This document shows, in pieces, positions 21,841 to 35,615 of a stretch of 64,000 nucleotides of DNA. A program made the position numbers and the translations under genes. The notes below the pieces were generated by a model. It was not told the origin of the DNA. It made no database searches and saw nothing but the letters and a program-made list of their open reading frames with translations. The stretch is from assembly GCA_947846985.1 (NCBI GenBank), contig CANTUZ010000001.1, positions 116,887,757 to 116,951,756 of the forward strand. The letters are read 5' to 3'. The stretch comes from Fratercula arctica (Eukaryota > Chordata > Aves > Charadriiformes > Alcidae). How positions within the stretch are numbered: the first letter of the stretch is position 1; the number at the start of each line of letters is the position of its first letter.

Positions 21841-24800
21841 AAGAGCAACATTTCTAATCTAATCTAGTATTTCTATGAGTAGCAAGCTTATTTCAAGTTT
21901 TCAGGGCCATTTAATTTTATTCTAATCCAAGATGTTAAGCAAAAATGTAAGAACCAAAGCATATTAAACACTGATAGTCAGAACCTTGCTGTACTATTTT
22001 GAGTTAAAACAGCAACCAGAAATTTGGCTGAAATAAGACTCAGCAAAGAAAAGCTCTAAATGAGTGCTAGGCATAGAATGAGGGACAGAATGAGCCATAT
22101 ATGTTATACACTGAGATACAAAATAAAAGAACAATTTGAAATAAAATATTGAATGGAGACAAATTACTACATTATCAAAACTTGTAATGCAACTTTTTAT
22201 AAACTGTGACTTTTGGACTGAAAAATATTGAAACTAAATATTTTTAAAACAAGGAAACAAGTACATTAATATTTTCTTCTCTATCTTGACCTGAGATTGC
22301 TGGTTAAAATTAGATAATAGAGTGATGCTACTGATTCAGGATTTCCGAATCAGTTGATTCTTCCATGGACAAGGCAGTAAAAGAGAGAACAAGTACACAT
22401 GCAAATATTAAAAGCTTTCAAACTATTGCTGGGCATTAGAGTTAATTAATTTATACACAAGTTTAGTCAGTCTACATTAGAAAATATCTTGTAGGAAAAA
22501 TTAGATGGAAAAGTCTGAAATGTTATTAAAATGCCTTTTTGAAGACATTAAAGTGTAGCACAGAACATGCCTGTGCTTCAGACAACCACTTAAAATCATA
22601 CTTACTGGCTGGGTTCATCAAAATTGCTAGGTGTAATTTTGGAAAAAGAATGTTCAATCTTTGTTTAAAGAAATAAATTACATAATTTAAGGAATGCATT
22701 TGTTGCCTTTCACTGTCTCCTTTCTTTTTTCCTCTCTCTGGGGAATAAAAGAGAAAAACAATACAAAACTTTCCCATTTATATAAAAAAGAGTTCATCTA
22801 GAACAGAGCAAGTACGTTGCACTTTTGGTTGGGTTTTTTTGGTAACAAAGCAAGCTCCCCCCCCTCCTCATCATGTAGATTATTTTTGCAAGGAAAACCT
22901 CCCAGCAACTGGGAAGGAAATAAGCATGCGCTCTTCTTGACAGCACACTGCATTAGCACTCAGCGCACATAATACAGTTATACGTGCATGTCCTAACTAC
23001 CGACACTCAAAGTGCTTCCATTATGACTTGTTCAGCTAATGCAGCAAACCACTGTAAATTGTTCCATTTACAGTTGATTTTAACATAGAAAATGGTTACT
23101 ATACTGCATTACCAGAATCCTTTATAGAAAATTGAGTTATTCTGGTTTTAGAAGAGATGGGGAACCTATGCAAGTTGCATCCTTAGCAACAAAATCCAGG
23201 TCTTGTTATCTGCAAGCAACTAAATCAAGCAAGCAGTAATCACGGCGCGTGTGGGATGGAAAACATTAATCTAGAGGAGTAAACATACAATAGGCTATCT
23301 AATTTGAACTATAATTTGTTATTTTTCTGTAGTATACCATTACTCATGAAAAAGGAGAAATATATGATAGATAAGTGCTATGGGCTTAGAAACACAAAAA
23401 TAAAGGTGAAAACAAATAAAACACATTAGATTCTGGTTTGATTTACAAGCTGACAAAAATTTTCAGTTGGATTGTGCAAATTACAGAAAATTTGCCCAGG
23501 TAGGTTACAGAAATTCACAATTCCCTATGTTATGTACATAATCTGTGCACATGCAGATACACACTTACAGAGATACACGTCACTAAAATTAGTAAAATAT
23601 TTGTAGTACAAAACCAACTGGAGTAACCCCAGCTTAGACAAGAAGGGCAGCTTGTATGAGTGTTATCACCTGAATGATAAAGAAGGTATAACACAGGAAA
23701 AAGCCTGCCTATACTGTCATTGTCTAGATAACTACTGAATAATTGCACTAAACCAAGACAATTAGCGTTTCTTTTGGTCTTGTATGTATGATAATAAGAG
23801 TCATTCTCCTTGTAATAAGACATTTGATTAATACAATTGTCGGGTTATTTCAGATTATTAATTCCCTTAACCATAAAGGGACACCCATGCAGTAGCAAAA
23901 TCGATGTAAATTGAAGCTGATATAAATTATCTAACAGATTTGAAATTTACAAATACCATTAAGCTCCACAAATGCGAAAATAAAGCATACTTGGCAAACC
24001 TTTAAGACTTATTTGCCTCTTCTATAATTCAAATTACTCAGAGAAAATTATTCAAGATTTTGGCCCTAGAACAATTAACTCAAATGAAGTAAATGAAGTT
24101 GGACTTAGGTAATCAGTGGCCAACAGTGACCTCCCTGATGCAGCACATGCTATGTTTAACCATTCGATACTCCACAGGTATTACTAAGAAATCTGATATC
24201 ACACGTGACAGTCTTCTCTTATCAGCGTCATTGGAATATTTTTGTTTTCCCACATTCAGGAAACAATGTATTGTTTTAAGTACTGGCAATAATAATTAGA
24301 AAGAGTCTATTTTTTCTATAAATTCAGATTGCAAGAAACCCATATGCTAGATGTAAGAATGACACATTGTTCAGATCATGCAACAAGTCCAAGAGAACAA
24401 AACCAATAAGCAATATTCCTACATGTTCATTTTACTTTCATTGAGGGAAAATTGAGAGCATTTTTTTTTTCCTTTCTATTAACAATCTTTAGTCATTCAG
24501 AGCATCCAGGTGCCTCTATACTTACTCTACGCTCACTACCTACCTTGCGACATACCTACATGTATCACACAGTATTTACTATTAACTTGCTATTTGAGGG
24601 TAGACATCTCAGGACTCACAGAGGCTAGGGCAAAAAGAAGTTATTTTAGAAAAGGATAGCTTATAAGCAGGGATGAAGACACTGAAGAGTGGTGGGGTTT
24701 TGTCAATGAAGAAGAGATGGGAGCACAACCTCCTGGTAAACCCTTCCATGTGAGGGAGAGAATACCAGTTCACAATGACATCAGTATGTCCATCCTTATA

Positions 24801-25619
24801 TTTCCTGGAAGAGATCTCAATAGGGATGAAGACTGTTGAAAAAAGCTTGGAAGAAAACATTTTGAAAGGCTGTAAGTGTACACAAGTTAGTAAGTTCTAT
24901 TATTGCATTAGAAGAAAAACAGACCCAGAAGATTTTAGATAATACAAAAAAACATGGTCTCACTAAAATAAATAAGCAACTCCCCTCAAACATCAAAAGT
25001 CCTTTGACCCCACAGTTATAGTACCACGAAGCAGGAAAACTGGGAACCTTGACTCCCTGCTGGGACCAGTGACAATCTACAGTAATGCTATGGAAGGAGG
25101 CACTAAAAGCCTTTGGTCAAGCTAGCCCTGGTACCTCCAGCAACCAGTGGATAGCAGCAAGATTGGGCTGGGTCAGTCCTGTCAAAAAGCCCACCCTAAC
25201 AGCTATAACGATATGGTTAAGCAGAGAGAGCTCCTATTTTGTGACAAGACAGTCTCAAAGAAAGATAAGGAAAATAAAGATGTGAAGTCAATTGGAGCAT
25301 TAGTTAAAGAGCATTAAACCTTTATATCTTGCTTCCACTTAGAGGTAAATTGTGCTTGAATTGTTGTAACTTAATCCTCTTTAGCGACTTAAACTCTCCT
25401 GAACATCCCCCAGTTTAGACGTGGTCAACATTTGGGAAGACTGTGATAATCTCATAAGAACTCAGAGCAAATTGCTTTTTATTTATTTAATTATAAAATT
25501 AATTCTCATACTACAAGAGTGGTGTCTTTGGCCTAAAACCTGAAAAAAAACCCCAACCCTGCCAGTAAGTATGGATTTCTCTTTTCTTCTTACAAGCACC
25601 AGACACTACAATCAGGATT

Positions 25620-25672
25620 AAAAAAAAAAAAAAAAAGAAGAAAAAGAAAAAAAGAAAAAAACAAAACCAAAC
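25620..25672. repeat. A-rich tract with AAG/AAAG units
   Basis: About 17 A followed by interrupted AAG, AAAAAG and AAAC units. It is a low-complexity tract with no sign of a retrocopy upstream. Confidence 0.95.
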
Positions 25673-28600
25673 CTACCAAACACCATTAATCCTGAGTTTT
25701 GGTTCACTGCAGAAGTTCTGAGCAGAATTAGTGTGGCTGAAATTATGATTAACAATGTACAACTTTAATGGGACCACAGTTCTCAATCAGTGATTTCTCC
25801 TTGTGCTATACGAAGACGAGGATCCCAGGATCACCAATATAGTAATGCCAGTCTCAGCTTCAGATGGCTTGCAATATACTTGTTTGAACAAGTTTATCCG
25901 TCTCAGGACTACTATAAAATTCCTGAAAATGAGTTACCTTGCTAACAAAGTAGAAAAAAAGTCGGGTTTTTTGTTTGTTTGTTTTAGATCTCATTATTTG
26001 GGGTAACTTGGCTCATTTTTAAGAACATCTGGCAACAGTAACAGCAAAATAAATATGAAGATGTGGGAAGAACCTTAATCCAATAATGAAAGAAAGGTGC
26101 ATCTAATCCTAAATAATCAAGACACCTGCTGCCATCCGCTTTTTGAAGTATTTGTATTTTCATTGCTGAAGAACAATCATCAGGTGTAACAGCCTAAAAA
26201 ATACATTTATGTTTATGAAACTATTTTTTATCTATGCATAAGTTTATTATCTGTAACTTCCTTATTTCCAAAGAATGCATGTTTCAGAGAAAAGATTATT
26301 TATTTTTTTTTTAAACCCAGTCCAGGTGGGGACAATTTTTAGCTCTTTGTAACTTTTTTAGCTTTTCTGCTTGGAGCCTGGAAGGTCACCAAGCACATCA
26401 GGCACTGTGAGGCACATGGCAAAGCTCCAGGGGAGCAAGCGATTGATTGCTCCACTGCGCCATGCTTTGCTAAAAGGGGCTGCTACTGACTGTCCCCTTC
26501 ACAAGAGAAATTCTGCTGATGAGCACATTTGACTAAGAGGTTACTACTCCTGCTGCATTTGTTTGGTCAAGTTGGTGGCTCTTTGATCACAGGATGCTGA
26601 AATGCTGTTAATTTGCAGCAGAAGCTGTAATAGTGCCTCATTCACAGAAGCTCTTCTGAGACGAAAAGGCCCATTTAGTCCTGCTGCTTAGAATTCTGCT
26701 TGCAGCAACATTTCAGATGGAGGTGTCCTGGTGCAAGGAAAATAAAATGAAACAGCTTGCAAATTATTCTTACTTGCTGTCAGATGCAAGTTTAAAAATC
26801 ATGTTTATAAGTACTTGAGTAGAAGAAACTGGGAGAAAATATAGGAATATATAGTTTCAAACTGGCATATTTATACAGAAAACAGAGCTGTAAACTGCCT
26901 GGACTGCACCAAGAGATGCATCTCAGCCTTCACGAAGTGTTGAACAGAACTCACAGAGGGAAACACAAGTGTTATGTATGCTAACTGAATTTTAGCAATT
27001 GCTGGTTACTGCTAGACTGGGAGAAAGCTATTATTTTATTTTAACTGGGGCGGGGCAGGAAGGAAATTACCTTGGTCATTGAGTGGAGCCCACCTGCGGA
27101 TGATGCAGCAGACTGTATGTGGCTTCCTTCCTGCTCACACACCTACACGCCTCTCCATTTAGTCCCTGCATTTTCACCAAGGCAAATGATAAGAAAACTG
27201 ATGGGAGAAAGAAAAAATAAAATGAAACCTCTTCCACCAGCATGATGTAATACAGGTCCCTTTGATCAGGTTTCCAGAGAGTAACTGTTCATTTTCACAC
27301 AGCACAAAATCATTACTTGAAGATGTAAACTTGCTTGTGTTGCCTGTTTTAGAGCACGTGATGCTTTTCTAGTAAGGCAACATTTATTGACTAATATTGC
27401 CAAGTGAAAGTATAATCAATCAAATGTAATCAAATGGAAATTTCAGACTGTATCTGGTTTTGCGTGAAACACTTTCCATATGCGACAGAAAAGATAGGCT
27501 TGTCAGAAAGGATTAGTTCCAGTGCCCTAGCTCCCTGCACATGTCCCATGAAATTCAGAGTACTAAACCGATGACGTCCAACTTCAGACAGGGAAAACTA
27601 CATAACCTTTTAGAGAGACCCCTGAAAGCTTCATACCACAGCACCTCTCCTCTGCCATGTACCTAGATATGTACCTACCATGTTACCAAAATGCAGAACC
27701 CACTGTGACAAAATGGGCACATCTTGGCACAATTCAGTCTCTGATCTCAGATTCAGTGAGCCCACACCTGCTTACGCCATGTTTGGGAAAGAGCCATGAC
27801 ATCTTTGTTCTGGCCAGAGCCAGGAACAAAAGCTACAGGCAATGCAAGTTCTTCTTACAGGCCAGACAACAGAACTATGGATTTGTGGGTTGACCTCCTC
27901 TGGGTTAACGGGGCACTTGGTATCACTAGTGCTGAAAGCCTGAATCAGCCAGGTCTTTGAGTAACAGCAACATAAAAGTTGTGGAACGACTCCTACCTCT
28001 TGTAACTCCACTGACAGCAGGGAAGCGCTATGAGGGGTGAATCTGGCCAGGATCCTCTTTCAAACCAGGGTAATCAGTAGAACTGGCAAAATGCTTCTAA
28101 ACGTGAACGTGAGCTGGCATAATTTATTTCAGCTAGTTTGCCTATAATGATTTTCCACACATTCTAAGACAATAAATGTTAATTGACAAAGATTAATTCA
28201 ACGATGAATTTAACACAAATATTAAAAATATTGATAGAATGTACATGTTTAATGACACAGGCAAATATTTTACACCAAAACCAAGTTTAAGATATTTTCT
28301 TACCTGATGAGATAATAGCTCACAACTTTCTTCTATCTATTTAATCAGCATTAAGCAGGACATACTGAATTTTAGCACTCCTAAACAGCTCAAAAAGACA
28401 CAAATGCATTGACGAGGGGCTCTGTTTAGCAGCTCCCCTGAAAGAATTCTATAAAAGCAGCTTAAAAATGCCCTTCTCATTAATTTCTGAATTTATCACT
28501 TGCAGAAAAAAAAACACATTTTTTTTCAGTTCTGGCTTGCTGAAAATCATTCTCTAGAATGAATCAGCATGGTAAATGGTGTGTGAGTAATCTGGGCAGA

Positions 28601-29532
28601 AACAGGCTATGCATTTACAGTTATTTCCAGCAAATAATTTGCTCCATTCCAGAAACTAAAGAACTGTTGTACAGATATTTTACTGCTTGCCATCCTGATA
28701 ATCTGTTTATATAGACAGCGGCTAATGTTTGAGAATCTATTAATATCTTTACATGTGTCTTTGAAAAGGTTAACAATGAAAACAAAACTCTGGAGACACA
28801 AAGATGCCCAGAATCAAACCACAGGATTTCCAACAGAATTTACCACTTCTTTGCTGAGTTTTAATATTTTTTTCCTACACAGAGAAGATGGCACTCTGAA
28901 AGATACTAGCAGGCAGTTGTGGTAGCACTCTAAGGAGGTAAAAATATGTATGTTAAAGTTATTCCAGAAAAGTCACAAAACAGTCATGTTAGCTAAAAGT
29001 CTATGCAAAACGAAGGTGAGGGCAGCAATATGATATAAAATACTGAATGTTTTTGCTGAGAGCACGACAAAAAGTTGAACTTCACTAGAATTAGAGCAGC
29101 AGAGATAAGGGCAGGCAAACAATCGTTTGAAAGAGGAGATTATTATTAGAAAGATGACTAGCTCTTAAAGTAACAGTTTTAATCATAGTGGTATGTGTAG
29201 AACTCAAGACCTGCAGAAAACATATGGACTGGAAAAGAAAATATCAAAGCTAATTCTGTATCTTGCCTCTTACTTCATTTTTTGACATACACTTCAAACA
29301 CTAACAAAGTGATTTTGTAGATCACTTCCTTTCTAACATACATAAGCAGGGATGCTCAGAAACTTTAAAGACAGTATCTTAATCAATGAGGTTACAATCT
29401 TCTCCAGTGTCCCAGTGCAGGATATTTCCATGCCAGGACCATTTATGAAATGTTTACTTGTACACAAAATTGTCTTAAAAAGATCCAAGTTACTCAATTT
29501 TTAAATGTATGCCTCAAAAATGCTCAGAAATT

Positions 29533-29582
29533 GTGTGTGTATTTACAACACACATACACACACACACACATATATATATATA
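29533..29582. repeat. (TG)n followed by (CA)n/(TA)n microsatellite, able to fold back
   Basis: A short TG run (29533-29540) is followed after about eight bases by CA dinucleotides (29549-29570) and then TA dinucleotides (to 29582). The TG and CA parts are complementary, so a single strand could form a hairpin. Confidence 0.9.
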
Positions 29583-29730
29583 AACTAATTTTAAAAGCTA
29601 CTGCAAGACAACATTTTCTGTTTGGCCATAAAGAAGTGTTGACATTTTATGTTTTTCCAGAATACTTTTAGCTGATCTTACAAGTTGTAGGTTTCAGAGA
29701 GGGAGAGGGCTTTGGTTTTGTTTTGGCAGT

Positions 29731-29750
29731 GGTTGGTTGGTTGGTTGGGT
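29731..29750. repeat. (GGTT)n microsatellite
   Basis: About five GGTT units, embedded in a wider G/T-rich stretch. Confidence 0.9.
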
Positions 29751-30074
29751 TTTTGCTACACTGGCAGCCTTCATCTTGAATGGGAATTCCCTTTACTGTT
29801 TCTATGCAAAGGAAGCAGATTGTTACTGGGTGCATTAGCTTTATATCATAGTGTCACAATTAGACATCAAATACTTCAAGTCTATAACAGACCAAATGAG
29901 GTCACCCAGCTACTTTTACTGATTTTCCATAAATACTGTATCATACAATAGCTTATCACACCATCCCATATCATTCAGTGGAGGCTATCATGTAAGCCCA
30001 GCTCCTGTCCTGGGATGGTAATGGAGAAAATCCTCCTCAAAGCCCTTCTCAAGCACATGAAGGACTAGAAGGTG

Positions 30075-30825
30075 ATTGGGAACAGATAGCGCAGATTTAC
30101 CAGACCAGGTGCAGGCTCACAAGTGCCAAATAGAGAGGAAAAGCACTAACACAGCCCAGCACGCAGTTGGCTGTCACTGTTGCAAAGGCACACTGGTGCT
30201 GACTTGCGTTCAACTTGCTGTCCCCAGGGACCCCGAGTCCTTTTCTCTGCAGCTGTTTTCTCTGCCATGGGCCCAGAGGATGCTGCTGTGCAGGGTGACC
30301 CCAGCCCAGAGACCAGACCTGGGACTCACCTGTGCCGATGTCCTGGAGTTGCCGGCCAGCCTGTTTCTCCAGCCTGTCCACGTCCCCCTTAGCAGCAGCC
30401 CTGCCCTCCAGCACATGAAATGCATCCCCCAGTTTAGCAGCTACCGTGAATTTGCTGCAAGTGCACCTCTACCTCATCATTCAGTTTGTTAGTGAAGACA
30501 TCATATAGCATTGGCATCAGTAATCTACCCCTGGGAGATGCAACTGGTGATCAGCCATCAGTTTGTGTCACTGATCACAACCTTTTAAGTGTAACAGTCC
30601 AGCCGGTTTCCATACACTTTCTCATCCACTCATCAAATCCATATCTCACCAATTTGGCTACAAGAGTAATGTGGGAAACCATGCCAAAGGCCTTGCTAAA
30701 GGTGAGGTAAACAACATACATTGTTCTCCCCTTGTCAACACCACCACTCATCTCATTATAGAAGGAAATGGGGTTGGTCAGGCATGATATCCCCTTGATA
30801 AATCCAAGCTGGCTTGTACCAAATA
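30075..30825 (-). mobile_element. Old CR1 reverse-transcriptase fragment
   Basis: On the minus strand, from about 30820 leftward, the sequence follows the CR1 reverse transcriptase in order. A QAGFIKG-like start is followed by the equivalent of the 'cleared, fell open to DFSKAFDTV' segment near 30690, then ISDTN and the GVPQG region near 30540. A heavily altered stretch replaces the FADDTKLGG part. It then continues KGLGVPGDSKLNASQHQCAF (about 30230-30175), the counterpart of the [17 protein letters not shown] part, and ends PLYLALVSLHLVW near 30100. Many stops, frame changes and lost catalytic residues show a long-dead copy. Both ends are missing, including the 3' tail. This fragment accounts for the GC-rich patch at 30180-30420 and for all the overlapping open frames there. 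Confidence 0.88.
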
Positions 30826-33800
30826 CCTTTTTACTTCATGTTCTTGGAAATGGCCATCTACCGCTTCTTCACTATTAAAAAAATAACACAGATTAGCTTT
30901 TTAGCTTTTTGTTTTCTAGCAAGACAGGTGCTTTTTCATTGTAAGTTCTACATAATGCCTAGGCCTATAGGTAAGCATGATGACTGCATCCATAACTGAC
31001 AATAAATAATAACTCAGTCTCATCTATTCACTGTCAGAGGATTATGTGTTTTTCTCTATGAAAAAGTACAATGTTGATGGGCCACAAATATATTAGGTAG
31101 ACCAGAGTAAACTACCATTTTTAGCAAAGTTTATGTTTCAGCCATATAACATCACGATTGCATATTCTGCTTTTAAATTGCTCTAGTAAGAAGCAGTACT
31201 GCAAAGAAACACCCTTTGAACAGCTTCAGAAAATCTCTGTGCAGATTTATATTAAGCTCAAAATTCAGCAGGAGTCTCTGTTCAACATGGTCGAGAGAAG
31301 AATTGAGTTATGGAGCTTATGGCTTGAGGCTATCAACTGAAACTGAGCTTTAATTAAAATGGATTTGATAATGCACAGTAGAGATTGGGATGGCTTCAAA
31401 AACCATTTCAGAAAGCTGATGTGGTTTGCCAACTTTAAAGTGAAGTAACTGTACTATATGGATATCAGAGTTTTTAAACAATGCTTAAAAATATAGAGTT
31501 GAATTCTAGGTTAACCAAGAGTGAGCATCTTCTAAACAGAAGCCTGCTAACAACAGATATGTAGTATGGGGAAATTTGTTTGTACCACTTGTGGAGCTGT
31601 TGGCTACCACTACCAGTCTGCAGGAAGTCAAAGGTTGGTGGTTTTCCTTCATGAGCAGCTGGCATTGTCATCCTTCCGTTAGTACTCCAGTCACAGCTTG
31701 CAGGTACGGTGCTTGCAATGCTCCATATGACATGTTGCAAACAAAAATGATTAATATAAAATGTTCGTATTTTACTTGAAGAGGAAAGCTTTAATCCTAG
31801 CTTTGAGGTTTGTTTATTTTTCCTATTTGGAAGCTTTTGATAATTTGGCCTTATTACACCTAAGGGTCACGCAATCACACATAGCCTTTTTTGGTAAAGA
31901 GAGAGGTAGGAAATGACTAGGAAATATTATAGAAAGAAACAAAGTATCCTGCTCGGTTCAGAGCTGAGAAAGTATCTTTCTCAATTTCTTAACTCTAAAC
32001 TCAGATTAAAGGATATATTGGCTGTGGAATATTGATTATTTTTTGTTTTCATTTCCCCTTAAGACAAGAGATTCAAATCTAAAGATTGCATATGTACAAA
32101 GATTTCCTTACTATTGCCTTTTCTTAGAGTTTCAGCTAGTATAATTTTTCAGCTTTAACCAGTGTGTTTGGGAGGAACAGCTCAATTATAGAAACTGGAA
32201 GATCTCCAAATTGCCTTCCATGTTAAAAGAAAAAAAAAAAAAAATATAACACCAGTGTGTCATCTGATGCAGGAGACTGACTAACATTCAGCCCCAGAGA
32301 GTCAGCTAGAACTTTCAGAAAAGAAAACAGGAAGAAATAAAAAGTTTGGAAGTTAACCACCTATCAAAAAAGTGACCTACGTAGATTAGTAGTTGTGGTG
32401 CTGTTACAAGATACCTAAAACTGAATTTCAAAGAGATTCCAACCACAAAGTCTCACGCAAATTTTGCGCCCTTAATCTGTAACTGCACTTTCAGATAGAT
32501 TTTCAAGTCACTCTAGAAGCATAAGTGTGCCTCTGACTCATTCGTCAGTTACTCCCAAATTAAGCACACAAATTGAGGACATATACTCACTATCAAAGGC
32601 CAAAAACATTGTCTATCAAAAAGCACCTTATAGTTTTTCCCCTAATCAAAATAATGTTCAATGCACAAGGTCCTGAGTCATTGATAAGTCTGTTATTGTG
32701 TAAAGCACAGCCTTTTCCATATCCATTTTTGCCAGTATCCCTTGTTCTGAATGGGCACAGATTTTTAAATGTAAATGCCTAATAACTGGACAAGGCTTCT
32801 TACTTCACTAAACTGACTAAATTGGACCTGGTCAAACTGAAAAAATGGTGATTTTTTTCAGAAGAGCTGCAACTGGCTTTATTTCAAGCGTAAGTTAAGA
32901 AATTTTTCAATTGTACTTATGCAATAATTCCTGGAGGGAAAAATTTTCAGGCCAATATTTCTTGCTACCTGTAGGCTTTGTTTCATGTTGAGTTTCCCTT
33001 CTAATCTGCTAAGATCTGCTTTTTTGGCTTTGTTCAATATGGCCAGTAATAGATTTCTTCATGCCTCTAATCACTGGTAACTGGTCTTCCTTCCTCACTA
33101 CCCACACAGCCCTGCAAGTTGTTTACCAGATATATAGATAACCAAAAATCTGCAGGAACAAGTACAAAGTAGAGAACAGGCAGTCTCCTTCATTCTGCAT
33201 TGACCACAACAAACAATCCTGCAGCAAAGCAGTCCATCATAAAACGACAACCAGGCACCCTCTGGCAAATACAAAGCTAATGCTCAGGGCCCAGTGGGAA
33301 CCTATCTCTGGCGGCGCTACAACGCCCTGAAAGCAAACTGGATCTGGGCTGTAGGAAGACCCAAGCCTTTTTTCCTGTTGTTTGACAGAGACCTGAGGAA
33401 GAGAGGTCCCTTTGGGAGAGGCATGTCTGAAATTTAGCCCCTTGTGACTACCTCAAGGTACAGGTGAGCACCTTGTGAAGCTCTGCTTCGTTTGTCTGGA
33501 AACTTGGAAATAGCAGCTTGGAAATGCCCCTTTTCAGCAAACAGGCACTTTTCAGACAGCAAGGAGTCCTTCCACATGAAAGACGTTCCTAGGCAATTAG
33601 GAGTTCACACTTACTGAAAAAGACTGAAGTTGAAAACATTCTGTGAAATGTAAGGTTGATGGTGGCGGACAAAGCATTTTTCTCTCATGCTTACAACTAA
33701 CAAAATGACCACATTTTCAAACAGCCATGCTTTGAAATGCAGGCTATATCTGAGAACATCTTAGTTTTACAACTACCATTCAGTGAATTACCATAATCTC

Positions 33801-35603
33801 TGTATTCAACTTTCACAATATGAATAGGAAGGGTGAAATCGCTTGGAAATCACAGAACATTCTTCACTTGTACATAATAGTCCACTGGAAGCCTGCAGGA
33901 AATTGCAGCTACATAAAGGAAAGATGACTAAATTCAACCAGAGGTCTTGGCTATTCTGCAGAAGGATAAGACCGTCAGAATCATACCTGATTTCTGAATT
34001 AACTGATCCAACTGTCCCAAAATGCAGCATTGCTTTGAGCAATGATCCAGTGAATGTATGATCACACATACATCATAATCTGGAACCACATCCATCAATA
34101 ATTATCTACTTATAGATAAAAAAAAAAAAAAACCAAACAAAAAAACCCCTGTCTCTACAAAAGGTTGTTAATTTCACAACTGAGGCAATGATATCCTCCA
34201 ACATTTTCAGTTATCCATTCTGAATACATACATCCCTGACTCCACTGCTGACAAATCACGCCTAATTACATCTAAACTCTACCATCCTACAGAATGCTGC
34301 AGTAAAACATACTGTCAGGGAAGTCACTAATTTTTTGATCATACTCCAGACAATCTCCGTTACCTGGCAGTTCTGGTCACCTCAAACAACAGCTTCTACC
34401 CAATTGAGCTTTTGCACCACTTAATCTCTCGTTCATGCAATGCAGATATACCTGATAAAAATCAATTTAACTGAAAACTAAATTCAGCTGAAAACTGGAT
34501 CTGGAGACTTGGTAACTGAATTTTGCTGAAGCTGAAGTTCTGGAACAACTGGAAGAGGGAACTCACAACCTACATTCTGTGTTCATGAAAGTTTTTGTCA
34601 CTGAATAGAAAAAAGATCGCTCTGCCTTGGAGAGATTATGCATTTTACAACTTTCATTAAACTTTGCGGATGAAATTGTGGCTCCATGGAAGACTTCCAA
34701 TAATGCTTAATCAATGTTAAGTTGTACAGTACTCCCTCAAGGTACTGTAGGGTTAAACACATGCTATGGAAGCACATGAGCAGACCATCAGAGCAGTCTA
34801 TTTTTCATCAGACTCCACAGAGGTTAGAGTACTGCTTTAAAAGATATAACAGTCATTCTGGAGAAAACATCACACAAAGTACTCCTTAGTCTACATTTTT
34901 ATTTTTCTTGTCAAATTAATCAAGTAACTTCTGCATCCATAAATTACCATCCATTTTTAATCATAGATATGCCAGTCACAAAACTCAAAATCCTGTGGGT
35001 TTTTAGATGTATCTGCTTTTATTGGTCTCGATTATGAAAGTTGTTGTTTTCTTCTATTAAACAAGAGAGCTGCAGCAGTTTTGTGACCTGTTCATCTTAG
35101 CAGGAATAGATGTATTCACACGGAGTAAAGAGACAGCATTTTGTGAACTATCAGCAGCAGTAGGTCTTTCATTTTAGGTACCAATACTAGACAAACATTT
35201 ATCCAGATAATGAAATAAGCAGCTCAGTCCGATCTGATAGCATTATTCACATATTGGTTGAAGGCTACAGTTCTCAGAACTCATAAGTTATTGTTCATAG
35301 GTTTTGAAGAATTTGTTGAGTAAAATAAAAAAATAAAAAAACCCAAAACCCACCATCCCCCACAAAGAACATGAATAAATTAGGAAAGTATTTAGATGAC
35401 AATGATTTTGATAATTCTGAGGATCAGAGAGATGCTTTCTAATGCCAGAAAAAAATTACCCTTCCTGCAGGATTAGTTAGAATATTTAGTGGAAATTAAT
35501 ATCTCCTGGATATTGTAGTCAGACAAAGACATTGCTGTTATCAATTTACAAGTTGACACGCAAATAATGGATTTGCTATAAAAAACAGCAGGAAGAAAAA
35601 CAA

Positions 35604-35615
35604 TGTGTGTGTGTG
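35604..35615. repeat. Short (TG)n run
   Basis: Six TG dinucleotides, followed by a purine-rich GAGAGGGGAGA stretch. Confidence 0.85.

Larger units (their letters stand above)
21841..30074. other. Unique AT-rich sequence, no gene seen
   Basis: No recognisable gene. It contains a purine-rich A/G tract (25620-25672), a CA/TA microsatellite (29549-29582) and a GGTT repeat (29731-29750). The stretches 22860-23300 and 26340-26760 are repeat-free and more balanced in composition, and could be conserved non-coding DNA. The second contains a TCF/LEF-type CTTTGATC at 26581-26588. The open frames in this stretch are all short and have no recognisable similarity. Confidence 0.65.

Noticed and set aside
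30076..30492. 138-codon plus-strand open frame
   Set aside because: It is the antisense shadow of the minus-strand CR1 fragment at 30075-30825.
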